DNA from: Muraenolepis orangiensis
Taxonomy: Eukaryota > Chordata > Actinopteri > Gadiformes > Muraenolepididae
Assembly (NCBI GenBank): GCA_027704905.1
Contig: CM051004.1
Location: 11,686,603 to 11,750,602, forward strand
Direction of reading: 5' to 3'
DNA length: 64,000 nucleotides
Part shown: positions 11,256 to 21,451 of the stretch, in pieces
Numbering within the stretch: the first letter of the stretch is position 1
How the letters are laid out: every line of letters begins with the position of its first letter
Translations under genes and position numbers: made by a program
Notes under the pieces: model-generated
What the model was told of the DNA's origin: nothing
Database searches by the model: none
What the model saw: the letters and a program-made list of their open reading frames with translations, nothing else

Positions 11256-12131
11256 TAGTGATGGGAATTCCGGCTCTTTTGAGTGAGCCGGCTCATTTGG
11301 CTCGGCTCACCAAGAAGAGCCGGCTCTTTCGGCTCTCAAACGGCTCTTCTATTTTACCACATATACCTTTTATAATTCAATCAAATGTTTCCCTATTTTG
11401 ACTAATTATTTATATGTGTACACATATATCACTTAAATTATTCAATACATCCTTTGTACTGAAGTATTCAAAAGTAAAAATTTTAATTTAAATAGAAATG
11501 ATTTGCTGTGGCCAATTGTTTTCATTGCATTTCCAGACCCTTGTACCTCTGATACCACCCAATGAATGACCTGACTTGCTTGTAGAACCACGCTACACAA
11601 AGCGGATAGCAACACCTAGAACAACATAAGCATAGACATTTAAAAAAAGGACAGCTACTGTATTTTTGTATATTTGACATTTGTATTTAAACAAAAAGCC
11701 CTAACAAAACAGCAGGGCTCTATTTCAATATTTAAAAAAAGTGCCCGTGGAGGTGGTTTGTGGAGCTGCTCTATATGAGAGCTTCATGTTGACAATTCTG
11801 CATTCTGCCTTTGTGTTTGCACAATTGTTAAAATGCAACCAAATGCTGCTTCTTTTCCTACTTTCACTCATCTTATTAGCGCGACGCAAACTGACACTTC
11901 CCCGTGTGTTCTCCTCTCGCTCTTAGCAACCAGCACTGAGCACGCGCCGCCCCTCCTCCTTATCTATCCTCACGTGATGCACAGCATGCGCGTGACATTC
12001 AGTCACTGCATGTACGCGGAGCACCCGTCACAAATCAATAACGGCTCGTTCGCGGGTGCGAGCCGGCTCCCGTCGTTCACTAAAAAGAGCCGGCTCTTTG
12101 AGCCGGCTCGTTCGCGACCGACACATCACTA
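11256..12131. mobile_element. Non-autonomous hAT element (876 bp) with 8-bp target duplication
   Basis: The element begins TAGTGATGGG and ends CACATCACTA (outer inverted bases TAGTGATG/CATCACTA). It is flanked by the perfect direct repeat CCTCGCAG at 11,248-11,255 and 12,132-12,139. An 8-bp duplication is the hallmark of hAT transposition. Subterminal regions are rich in GAGCCGGCTC words (for example AAGAGCCGGCTCTTTCGGCTC on the left and GAGCCGGCTCGTTCGCG on the right), likely transposase-binding repeats. No transposase is encoded. Removing it restores the right arm of the surrounding foldback, so it inserted into an existing structure. Confidence 0.9.
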
Positions 12132-12339
12132 CCTCGCAGCCGGCTGCACATAAATAGAGATCCATGTTATTTGTCCACCTCGGAAGACGACTTTTGATTA
12201 AAAAAATGAGGTTGTATCTTGTTAACTACCTTTCTACGGTTGCAGAGAGGCGTCGTGTGTATTTTTTAAAACGTTTCGATTAAGAGTTATTGACCCGCCA
12301 TTTTCGAATCTGTTAATATCTTGCCAACTTTACTGTACT

Positions 12340-12667
12340 GCGGGGGAGGGAGGACTTCCACCTCCATGGGTTTAGCGGGGAGGGGTGAAACTTCCGGTTC
12401 AAACTGCATAGCAGAGAGGGGAGCCGTGAAACGACGCAGAATATACGAAAATATAACGGCACATAACGACCCCACTGTGTGTGTGTGCGTATCATGCAGG
12501 TTTCAGCTGAATTTACAGGAGGAAACTATGCTTTTTTTTTTTTAAGCATAGTAGGTTACATAGTTACAGGCTTATGTTCGAAGCAACGGGACTCACATTG
12601 TTTTGGATGGAATAAGATTAAGTTGTAGCCCACTCTTACTGGATCTCCACCACCCACACCTCCACCC
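12340..12667 (+). promoter_or_regulatory. hykk: Presumed hykk promoter and 5' untranslated region
   Basis: This is the interval between the foldback and the hykk start codon. It is moderately CpG-containing near 12,340-12,480 and has no TATA box that I can assign. A short poly-T stretch lies at 12,531-12,543. The transcription start cannot be fixed from sequence alone, and the call rests on position upstream of an intact first coding exon. Confidence 0.4.
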
Positions 12668-12980
12668 ATGGCAGGGCGAGTGTCCAAGCCGCACCTCAGC
12701 GAGGACCAAGTGTCCCAGGTGGTGCAGCGGCTGTACGGCCTGGAGGTGTCCACCGTGCGCCCTCTGCCCAGCTACGACGACCAGAACTTTTACGTGGACG
12801 CACCCAACGGCAGCGGAGGAGGCGAATACCTGCTGAAGGTGTTGAACTCCGCGGACAGTCAGAACATCAACCTGGTCGACGTCCAGACGAAGGCGATGCT
12901 GTTTTTATTCCAGCACGGTATCCCTGCCCAGACCGCCGTGCCCACCACAGCGGGGGACCTTATGGCCCTGGAAGAGATCG
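12668..12980 (+). CDS. hykk: Hydroxylysine kinase, coding exon 1
   Basis: The exon codes residues 1-104 and the first base of codon 105. The ATG at 12,668 opens the frame and lies in CCACCCATGG, a good start context. The N-terminal kinase lobe is visible: RPLPSYDDQNFYV at residues 31-43 (nucleotide-loop region) and EYLLKVLN with the ATP-contacting Lys57. The exon ends at ATCG before GTAAGAAA, a canonical donor. Hydroxylysine kinase phosphorylates 5-hydroxy-L-lysine using GTP, making 5-phosphohydroxylysine for the next degradation step. The family is about 370 residues, and this gene gives 361. Identity is recognised from conserved motifs over all four exons. Confidence 0.93.
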
Positions 12981-13539
12981 GTAAGAAACATTATGCACAC
13001 AGTGCACACACATATACCTGTACGTTAAGACCCGTGTTTTATTAAAGCCCCATTTGCGATGCATTAGCATGTATGTTATGATGTTGTGTCCCAAGCGTTG
13101 TGTCCCATTATCAAATGTACTCTGACATTTCTCAGACCAATCCCAGTTTACAACTTTGTGCAGCAATGCTGTCATTGGCTAAATCAAGTGTTGACAGAGT
13201 CGACTCAGACCTTGTGTCTATCTGCAGCGGAAAGGTGAATATTTCTACAGTTCAATTTAGCCATTCAACTTGGCGTAGTTTATTTGATGCACACATGGTC
13301 ACGGTCACGAGCACAACCGAAGACTGAGAGAGTAAACTGACTTCAACGGTCTTATACCACATGTAGTGACATCACAATAATGCGCAACAGCGCTACCCAA
13401 TGAACACAGTAGTAGTTACAGCTACTTACACAAACAATATGATACACAGTAATACATAGTCATACAATATACATATATTTATATGCTATACCTCAACATC
13501 AAGGTCGATAAGTTAGGTAGTTAAGTTTTAGGAACTGCA

Positions 13540-14600
13540 GCCTTTTGGATGGCACCTGTCTTTTCTTTCATTGGGTGAATGCCCATGGCATCTATGACAT
13601 GCCCTGAGTATGATACACTGCTCTGCATGAATTCCCACTTATCCGGGTTACTCTGAGATTGTAATTATTAGAATATAATTTAAGTAACGGATGACACCAT
13701 CCATGCCCTGAAGGACTTGATCCATGATCTTTTGAAAAATTGCAGGTGCGCTGGCAACACCATATGGCAATAGTATTAGTATTGTAATAGTACAACCCTT
13801 TGTGCATGTTAAAAGTTAGATAGCGTTTTGAGCATTCCTCTAAGTGCACTTGTTGATATGCCTGTGACAAGTCTAGTTTAGTAAATATCTGACCTCCTGA
13901 CAATTTGGCAAACAAAACCTGGGTGCTGGGTAAAGGATATTGTTCCACACTCAACCATGGATTTATGGTGACTTTGTAGTCGCCACATACGCTGTCATCT
14001 TGTTTTGGTACGTATACTATGGGAGCAGCCCATTCACTGTAGCTACAACTACAACTACAACTTCCTTGGCTTCCAATTTTACTAGTTCTCTCTCAACTGC
14101 TTCTCTCAGTGCATAGGGTACATTTTTTGGCTTACAGAACTTTGGCACAGTGTCCGCACCAACATGTAGCTTGGCTTCAATGTCCTTAGGCTTCCCTAGC
14201 TCCGGTTTGAACACGGATGCATATCTAGCACACATATCATCCACTGTTTCTGGAGCCACTCTATTGACTCTTGACCAAGTTAGTTTTAACCGGCTGATCC
14301 AGTCTTTACCCATCAATGGGTAGAGACTGTTCCTTTCACTACTAGCAGATCTAGCTTTTCAGTGACTTTGTTACATTTCACACTCGCTGTGAATTTGCCT
14401 TTCAATTGCAATGACTCACCACAGCGGGCGACCTTATGGCCCTCGAAGAGATCGGTAAGAGACATTACACCTGTACGTTGACTATGTGTCGCATTTGCTG
14501 GGCTATGTTGTATTTACTTAAACCTGCATTTGTACAGACCTTCAGATATGACACAGACCGCTGCGCCAGTGTCTCATTTCACTCATTTTCACCCTAGTAC
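13540..14600 (-). pseudogene. Ty3-type retrotransposon pol remnant (protease to reverse transcriptase)
   Basis: Reading on the - strand from 14,600, the remnant starts with DTGAAVCVISEG, the aspartic protease active-site motif. After an interruption come GESLQLKGKF and GKDWISRLKLTW (end of protease and linker). Then KLHVGADTVPKFCKPKNVPYALREAV follows, then the reverse-transcriptase palm start IFTKLDLSQAYQQV near 13,880. The part with the catalytic YxDD is not seen and frames are broken, so the element is dead. It lies antisense inside hykk intron 1 and contains a sliver of hykk exon 1. Confidence 0.85.
14417..14482 (+). pseudogene. hykk: Duplicated sliver of the hykk exon 1 end with its splice donor
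   Basis: CACCACAGCGGG then GACCTTATGGCCCT then GAAGAGATCGGTAAGA repeats hykk bases 12,943-12,990 with about three differences. It codes the same TTAGDLMALEEI, and is followed by ACATTACACCTGTACGTT, which matches intron 1 after a 22-base gap. It sits between the protease motif and the downstream part of the Ty3 remnant. It has no acceptor in front that I can see, so it is not expected to be an exon, but the donor is intact. Confidence 0.85.
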
Positions 14601-14619
14601 CATTAATCCTGACATAGAC

Positions 14620-15650
14620 ATAGTCCGGTTTTACCTGTTTCACCATTGCAATTCAGCCCCGCCACGGTCTACAGTCTGACCAGTGTCAATGTCCTGCACA
14701 GCATCAGCCATGCACGTGCACATGCATTCTTAATTTTCACAACGTAGAACCTAACGCTGGCTATACATTTTTAGAGAGGACGCTAGAGGCGTGTCCTTCA
14801 AGTTTATACTTTAGTAACAACGAAGCCATTACTTACATTTAATAGTAATATAAAGCATTTAAATGTACAAATCAGAAAACGATAAAAACGCTTTCCTGTG
14901 TTGAGAACACTACACTCAGTAGAGTCATTCACCGTAAAGACAAATTATATATTATAATGATTGTAAAGTGTTCAGCCTTCTGATTACTTTTCCTTGATGT
15001 ATAGACAACAAAATAAACAACAATACACACACACACACACACACACAGATGGAGAGAGAAACAGTCTGAGTAATTTCACATGTGCTCTAAAAACAGAAAG
15101 GTAGACAGCGAAAACTCCTACATGTTCATTCTTCCCACGGGCAGTTCAAACCCAGTACGTCTCATTTGTTCTGTGGCGATTATTACAATTGTTAATGTGA
15201 AGCGGCACTACGAGATAACGCATACATCTTTTGAGCAATCATACCCAACCACAATAAAATAAACAATCTAGGAGCCCAATATGATCGATCTGTATTTACC
15301 GGTAGCTTTCGGCAGTGCTGCGTGGATTTTTGCACACCAAGAAAAGTGTCAAAATGATGATCGGCTCTTATGATCGGCCGTTTTTGAGAGCTCTGATCCC
15401 AGCTCCAATCGATCAATAATGATCGATCTGAGCGTCCCAACAATAGTAGTTTGAACAATACAGTATTTAATTACACACTAGTGTGCCGCGGCACAGTGGT
15501 TGAAAATCACTGTGTTAATCCATTGTTCCGTTACCTGGAAGAGCTGTCGAAGGGGTCAAATTAAAGTTAGTGAGTTAAAATAAAATATATCTTTTTTAAA
15601 TCAGACCGGGATAAGCTATTATAGAGCATTTTTGATGTAGTCCTGTGTAA
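14620..15650. other. Intron 1 DNA without recognised features
   Basis: There is a short (CA)11 tract near 15,026 and otherwise no recognisable gene or repeat family. Confidence 0.45.
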
Positions 15651-15674
15651 TTGTTTTTTTTCCAAGGATGCAGC

Positions 15675-15886
<212 letters not shown>

Positions 15887-16094
15887 CACTTTTCTCAAGG
15901 TTTTAGCTGTAAATTGAACCAGAAGATTGAAAATGCAAATCTGTCATCGTCATGGTTTTCCTACTTACCTAAGGTTTAGGTTTACCTAAGTGTATCTGGA
16001 AATCCATCTTTAGGGAATGACTATAATGGACAAAAAACACATTGTCTGGATATTTCTTCAACCTTCATACTGGCGAGCAGGCCTGACTTGAAAG

Positions 16095-16466
16095 TTTATA
16101 TTCAGACATGCATTAAAGCATTGAAAAATACAGTATACTCAGACATGCATTGAAACATACAGTATATCAGACAGGATACTCAGACATGCATTGAAACATA
16201 CAGTATATCAGACAGGATACTCAGACATGCATTGAAACATACAGTATATCAGACAGGATACTCAGACATGCATTGAAACATACAGTATATCAGACAGGAT
16301 ACTCAGACATGCATTGAAACATACAGTATATCAGACAGGATACTCAGACATGCATTGAAACATACAGTATATCAGACAGGATACTCAGACATGCATTGAA
16401 ACATACAGTATATCAGACGGGATACTCAGACATGCATTGAAACATACAGTATATCAGACGGGATAA
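16095..16466. repeat. 41-bp minisatellite in hykk intron 1, about 8-9 copies
   Basis: The unit is CATACAGTATATCAGACAGG followed by ATACTCAGACATGCATTGAAA, 41 bases, almost perfect in the middle copies. The last two copies share GACGGGATA. The reverse complement of the same unit makes an array at 33,945-34,225 in the right arm, with the same flanking DNA. Confidence 0.95.
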
Positions 16467-17040
16467 ATTGACAGCTTTTTTGTTTCAACTGCTGGTGAAT
16501 GTTTTTGCTTATCAGGTTGCGACTAGCTGCACTACAAGTAGTTTTGCTTTAGTCATTATCCTATTATTAGGATTATTATTATTATTGTTAATTGTCTGGG
16601 AGGGGCCTTCACTCCTGGCAGACAATTAGCAGTCAGCGGTCTCAATCAACTCAATCAACTACGTACTTCAAAGGACGTCATTGTCCTTGTAATGTGAGCC
16701 ACCAGGTGTCTGCTTCCTATCCCTGTCCACTCTTCTTCCTGGAGGTCGCACAGACACTGGGTCACACACTGAAAGGAACCGCTCCTTCCTACCTTCAGGC
16801 TATGGTCAAGCTTTACGTCCCTTCCCCTGAAATCCTCTGGCCCCCCCTGGCATACATTTTCACAAATCACAAATAAAAAATATATAAATGATTTTTATTC
16901 ACAAAAACACAACCTATGTGAGGCAAAAGGATTTGGATTATGAATATGTTGTACAAATATGAATCCAGTAATTTACAGATATTAGCCTACAGTTCAATGC
17001 AATCCATATTTTGTTTCTCTGTTCAATGCACAATATCTTT

Positions 17041-18226
17041 TCAACGCTGAAGTTGCTGTATCAGCCTGCCTTTAATGAGACTGCTGTGGATGCACATTAT
17101 CTGTACGTTTTTTGAAATCTGGCTGATAGTTAGTGTCAGTAAGATGTGATAGTCAGTAAGATGTGCGTCAGTCATACGAGTTCTATACTTGGATTTTATT
17201 ATTTTCATTTGTGAAAAGGCCATTTCACATAAGTATGTGGAGCCAAAGTAGGCCTTCAGTTTAAGCGCACATGACACAATCAGTGGATACCTCTCTCTAC
17301 TCACGAGTGACCAAAAGTCCTGGTCTCTTGCTCTAATTCAATGTCGCTTTGCATTTCAATAATCTCCATGTCAACGCCCGTAGGTAATGTAAACACCTCC
17401 TGCATTTTAACTTCAGCTGTTCAATGTCAATGCTGAGGAAAGAGTTTGATACAAAACCAACTATTCGCCCCATATCTTGTACCTCCACAAATCGGGCGCC
17501 AAATTCTGATGTCAGTTTGTTCAAATGAGCAGTTTTGTCTGTGAGGTTTTGTGACACCTTTTCAAGATTAGGGAAGTGTGTCAGCCTCGCATGTCTTAAC
17601 TGGTCCACAAACCGAGCTTTACTTTGAATGCCTCCACTGCGCTAATCAAGCTCTCGGTCTTTCCCTTGTAATTCTCGGTTAAGGTCATTGAGTTTTGCGG
17701 TCAGATCGGTGAGGAACCACAAGTCCAATAACCAAGTATCGTCGGACAGCTGCTCATACTCCTCGTTCCTCGACTTCAGCAAACTGATGATCTCTGGCAG
17801 CAACTCCAGAAAACGCTGGAGCACCTTGCCCCGACTGAGCCACCTTACATCTGCGTGAAGGATCAAATCTCCATATACAGAGTCGAGTTCGTCCAGAATT
17901 GAATTGACTATTTTAACAACAACAACATTCATTACATGTGACATGTCAATTGCTTTAGCTGCCAATGCCTGTTGATGTATCACACAGTGATCGTTTACAA
18001 ATGGTGGAAAGTCTGGGTCTTTCCTGCACAACGCGACGAATCCTGAACGAACACTGAGCATCGCCGGTGCCCCATCGGTTGTGAAGGACACTATTTTATG
18101 AATGGGAATCTTGTACTCACGCACAAAGGCCTTCAATGCCTTGTACACATCCTTACCCCTGGTTCTTTCTTTCAACGGGATAAGGGCCAGAAATGCCTCC
18201 TTGAAAGTAAAATCTGTGAAAACCAT
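17041..18226 (-). pseudogene. hAT transposase remnant (Charlie-like)
   Basis: Three - strand frames in order (18,226-17,642; 17,608-17,333; 17,304-17,041) carry the catalytic-domain pieces IVSFTTDGAPAML and VRWLSRGKVLQRFLELLPE. The C-terminal dimerisation segment is FGSTYLCEMAFSQMKIIKSK. The order and motifs match Charlie-type hAT transposases, the lineage that also gave host genes such as GTF2IRD2 and ZBED5. The N-terminal part with the first catalytic Asp and the BED finger is missing, and frames are separated by stops. It is antisense to hykk within intron 1. The right arm lacks it at the matching place. Confidence 0.88.
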
Positions 18227-18557
18227 TCAGACAAACGTGTGGTGTCGGTAGACTCGTCAAATTGATTTTTTTTTAAACCCCACCCACAGCCATTCATAGA
18301 CCTCAGCATATAAAATAACCAATTGGAGTTTATAAAATGACCTATGCGTTATTCAAATATTCAACAATTCAACAAGCCAGAGCTAGGTCTAAAAAGCTTG
18401 TTAAAACAACCAAACAACATGAACATCTTTTTTTTTTAATTTTATGTGAAAATGCTCGGGGTCGACAGTCAAGGCTTTGAAGATCACCAACAGGTGATGG
18501 TCTAGGCAAACAAAAAAATATTAATATTTATTTCTGTACTGTCCTTTTTCCTGTGAG

Positions 18558-18700
18558 ACTGTGGCTATGGCCGTCAGAAGTACCTGGTGAGGCTGCTGAC
18601 CTTTCTGCCGGGGACCACCATTTCCAAGGTCCCTGTCTCGCCTCAGATGCTATACGAGGTGGGAAAAATAGCCGCTAGGATGGACACGGTTCTTCTTAAG
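18558..18700 (+). CDS. hykk: Hydroxylysine kinase, coding exon 2
   Basis: 143 bases complete codon 105 and code residues 106-152. The acceptor is TTTTTCCTGTGAG before ACTGTGGC; joining to exon 1 gives EEID then CGYGRQKYLVRLLTFLPG, with no stop. The YLVRLLTFLPG segment is the strand and hinge region typical of this family, and LYEVGKIAARMD is the following helix. The donor is CTTAAG before GTAAAACA, in phase 0. The same exon, without its donor, is found reversed at 31,756-31,897. Confidence 0.92.
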
Positions 18701-18989
18701 GTAAAACAATCCCTCAATTGGATACATTGGGGAAGAGAGGGGCTTTCACATTATGAAAGTTCTGGGTTTATTTCCCTAATGTATAGTAATTATTAACAAG
18801 AGAACATACTTTTTTCCTCTCCAGTGATGTGTTAATATCTGATACCCTAACTGTAGGAAAAAGAGGAACATTACTGACATGGACAGTTATGTATAATGTC
18901 AATTAGAAAGTATGTTCACACTAAGTCTGATCCCTGGTAATCTTGATGGTAATATAAATTGTAATTACATTACATCCTAATTCTTGAAC

Positions 18990-18992
<3 letters not shown>

Positions 18993-19031
<39 letters not shown>
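18993..19031. repeat. (GT)n in hykk intron 2
   Basis: About 19 GT units. The pseudogene copy of intron 2 has a short (CA) tract at 30,833-30,849 in the matching inverted position. Confidence 0.9.
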
Positions 19032-19033
<2 letters not shown>

Positions 19034-19205
19034 GTTGTAACGTTTGTAAATATGTATTTTTATGGTTTCCCTGGCAATAAAGTGTTGGACCCCCATTGCC
19101 CCCCGAAAGCAAAATCCTAGAATTGCCACTATTTGCATAGCAGCTTTTCACAGTATTTTCCATCCTGGTTATTATCATAATTATTATTGTATTGAATTCA
19201 AACAG

Positions 19206-19386
19206 ATGGACCACCCTCATCTCTCCACACTCCAAAGGGATACGTTCATATGGAGCCTGTCCAACGTTCCTCTCCTGGAGGACTACGTCTGCGCCATGGA
19301 TGGTGACCCTATCCAGGAAGTAGTCAAAGCCGTTTTAAAAGAGTTCAACACCTGTGTGCTCCCCAACCGCCCTGCGTTCCGCAAGT
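19206..19386 (+). CDS. hykk: Hydroxylysine kinase, coding exon 3
   Basis: 181 bases code residues 153-212 plus the first base of Cys213. The acceptor is AATTCAAACAG and the donor is AAGT before GTACGTCTG. The protein segment MDHPHLSTLQRDTFIWSL followed by NVPLLEDYV matches the helical region before the catalytic loop in hydroxylysine kinases. No copy of this exon is visible in the inverted pseudogene. Confidence 0.92.
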
Positions 19387-19721
19387 GTACGTCTGTTAAT
19401 ATTCCTAACCGCTGAACTCAATTCATTCCTCTGTCAAGTGATAGAATTAGTCATATAATTAGCATTTTTCGTCAGTGAAAAACTTGCTCTAACTGCCCCG
19501 CTCGGCATCCATTAACATGTGTTGACACCTGGGAAGCCTGGAGTAAAACGATAGTAAAACGATTTTTATATAGTTAGTGAGTAAACGAAGATCAAGGTTG
19601 AACAATTTGACAAAAATGTATGAGCAATGGTAAAAAATGTATTTAAAAGTTATCATTGAATGTATTGGCTTTTTTTATAAAATATATGTACACACAAAGT
19701 GTGTATATATTTATGTGTGTA

Positions 19722-19730
<9 letters not shown>

Positions 19731-19811
<81 letters not shown>
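19731..19811. repeat. (TA)n tract just before the hykk exon 4 acceptor
   Basis: About 40 TA units end 24 bases upstream of the exon 4 start. The remaining polypyrimidine stretch is only TTTTGTCTACCCCGTTTCAG, so the branch point may fall in or near the repeat. Confidence 0.95.
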
Positions 19812-19814
<3 letters not shown>

Positions 19815-19834
19815 TTTTGTCTACCCCGTTTCAG

Positions 19835-20283
19835 GCATCAACCACGGGGACTTAAATGACCTCAACATACTGGTAGTACCGGACAAGGACAGTGGGGGCG
19901 ACCACAGAATATCGGGCATCCTGGATTTTGCCGACATGAGCAATGGCTACTACGTGCACGAGCTGGCCATCTGCATCACGTACATGATGATCGAACACCC
20001 CGATCCCGTAGCGGTGGGACAGTCCATAAGGGACGGCTGGGAGAGCGTTGTTCCCCTCAACGGAGCAGAGAGGAGCTGCCTCTACCTGCTGGTGCTGTGC
20101 CGGTTCTGTCAGTCCCTGGTGCTGGGTCGCCACGCGTTGAAACACCAGCCCGAGAACGAGGAGTACCTGATGACCACGGCCAGGCGGGGAAAGAAGATCC
20201 TCAGGCAGCTGTGGGACCTCGGGAAGACGGAGGTGGAGAGGGTTTGGTTTCAGAATGGCCAGGGGACAGCCGAGAGTGTGTGA
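19835..20283 (+). CDS. hykk: Hydroxylysine kinase, coding exon 4 (catalytic loop and C-terminus)
   Basis: 449 bases finish Cys213 and code residues 214-361 with stop TGA at 20,281. The catalytic loop NHGDLNDLN carries His216, Asp218 and Asn223 (HxDxxxxN). The metal-binding motif is ILDFADM with Asp243; most relatives have Gly where Ala245 stands here. The helical C-terminal half follows (GYYVHELAICITYMM, LLVLCRFCQSLVLG). The acceptor CCCCGTTTCAG lies 24 bases after a long (TA)n tract. Total coding length over four exons is 1,086 bases with consistent phases (1, 0, 1). Hydroxylysine kinase acts in the breakdown of collagen-derived hydroxylysine. The gene appears intact and is likely expressed. 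Confidence 0.94.
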
Positions 20284-20520
20284 GGGGTTTTGGCAGGCGT
20301 TTGGCAGCCGTTACTAAGCCAGAACTGTCATCTACAGTAATCTACAGGGCTTGAAATTATTATTTTTTTTTAACTTGAAAGCACCAGCAAAAATGAAAGA
20401 ACCACCCACTAAGATGTTTTTTGTTTTTGTTTTTTTTATGAAAAATATGCCCCACCACAATAGTAGAAAAAAAATAAGAATATGCCCTACTAAATAAATT
20501 AAATCCAGCCATCAAAAATA
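20284..20520 (+). other. hykk: hykk 3' untranslated region (presumed), with a possible polyadenylation signal
   Basis: After the TGA the sequence becomes AT-rich, with T runs. An AATAAA hexamer lies at 20,493-20,498, about 210 bases after the stop, and another (ACAATAAAG) near 20,620 lies inside the following LINE fragment. Which one is used cannot be read from DNA. Confidence 0.45.
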
Positions 20521-20760
20521 TTCAAGAGTTTTATTTGCCATATGCACCAAGTACAATGGAATGCTTACTCCCCATTCCCTCACACAGTATGAATTTCCTA
20601 CAATTTATAATTATAAACATAACAATAAAGTGACTTATGGATGATAAATACATGTGTTGAATTGTGCAAAAAGCATTTCTAAGTGCCAGCAGTGCAGCAT
20701 CATCATGTAATAAAAAGAACTGTAATGAGTCCAGAAAGCTCAGCGAAAGTATGGTAGTGT
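20520..20760 (-). mobile_element. CR1/L2-type LINE 3'-end fragment
   Basis: TTCAAGAGTTTTATTTGCCA, TACTCCCCATTCCCTCACAC, AATTGTGCAAAAAGCATTT and GTAATGAGTCCAGAAAG match, in order, the untranslated 3' end of the LINE at 40,990-41,260 and 58,410-58,540. It is truncated before any coding sequence and sits right after hykk. Confidence 0.8.
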
Positions 20761-20764
20761 GATG

Positions 20765-21215
20765 CAGTGGTGGCTGGTGGTCTCTGAAATGAGGGAAGCT
20801 CAGTTTAGGCCTACGTCATAAAATGTGTCAGTTATTACGTTTGTTATTTTGTGAATTCTGCCCTCCTTTCTTGGAAATGGTCTATTACCTACTAACTGGG
20901 ATTATTTTTCAGAGACTTGACCAGTTTCCTGGTTTCCAATTGAGTTTGGTCTTAATTGAGGTTTTGGCCCATTGAGTTGCGAGTGTATGACTTCACTAGT
21001 TGTAAGCAGGAGAAGCTCCTCTCCTCACCTGTTGAAGAAGCTCCAATAGTACAAAGCTGTTTTCTATTTTGATTTCCTTTTTAATTGTTTCACATTGTGA
21101 ACCCTGACTTTCATTAGTCCATACAATGTTTTGATATTTATTTCAAAACAAACTCCCAAAAGGTTTACTTTTGTAGCGTAGTTCAATTATTATCTGAATT
21201 CTATGTCACTTGAGT
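20765..21215. repeat. Repeat-like DNA downstream of hykk
   Basis: The end of this block (21,100-21,205, with TCCATACAATGTTT and CCCAAAAGGTTTACTTTTGTAG) is found in reverse complement at 25,925-26,010. The pair could be the innermost visible part of the inverted duplication or simply two copies of one repeat. No gene is seen. Confidence 0.45.
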
Positions 21216-21451
21216 CTAAGAGCTAAGCGATGGAAGTCTTGAAGTGTATCATCATATCATATCATGTGACCAAGATAGGTCAATCTGAACACTCTTAAGT
21301 AAACGTTGAGAGCAGGCTACTTAGACCCTGGGGAGATGTTTTTGTTATTATGGACACAGCTTGGCCTGGCATGCTCTGCCAGTTATGGATTATGGGGTCT
21401 TTCTCACGTGAAGGCATGCCTACAGGAATGCAATAGTTTCCTATCTTCTAG

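Larger units (their letters stand above)
10333..12339. repeat. 2-kb foldback (long inverted repeat) upstream of hykk
   Basis: The left arm 10,333-10,585 pairs with a split right arm (11,205-11,255 plus 12,132-12,339). Landmarks are CAGTAAAGTTGGCAAGATATT and GGGTCAATAACTCTTAA on the left, with their reverse complements at 12,320 and 12,280. Others are GAAAGGTAGTTAACAAG, GAGGTGGACAAATAA, and GGCGAGTGCGCAGGGAC with AAAGTGCAACGCCCGAAAA near the loop. The right arm is interrupted by a hAT MITE. The loop holds a 141-bp tandem repeat. The outer end of the right arm lies about 330 bases before the hykk start codon, so the structure borders or overlaps the promoter. Confidence 0.8.

Noticed and set aside
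12312..12545. Alternative upstream hykk start or an overlapping small gene
   Set aside because: The frames here have no similarity to the kinase and are not in frame with exon 1; the ATG at 12,668 has a good context and gives the expected N-terminal length.
16095..16466. Possible CRISPR-like array (regular repeats)
   Set aside because: The 41-bp units are directly adjacent with no unique spacers, and the sequence is a vertebrate intron, so it is a minisatellite.
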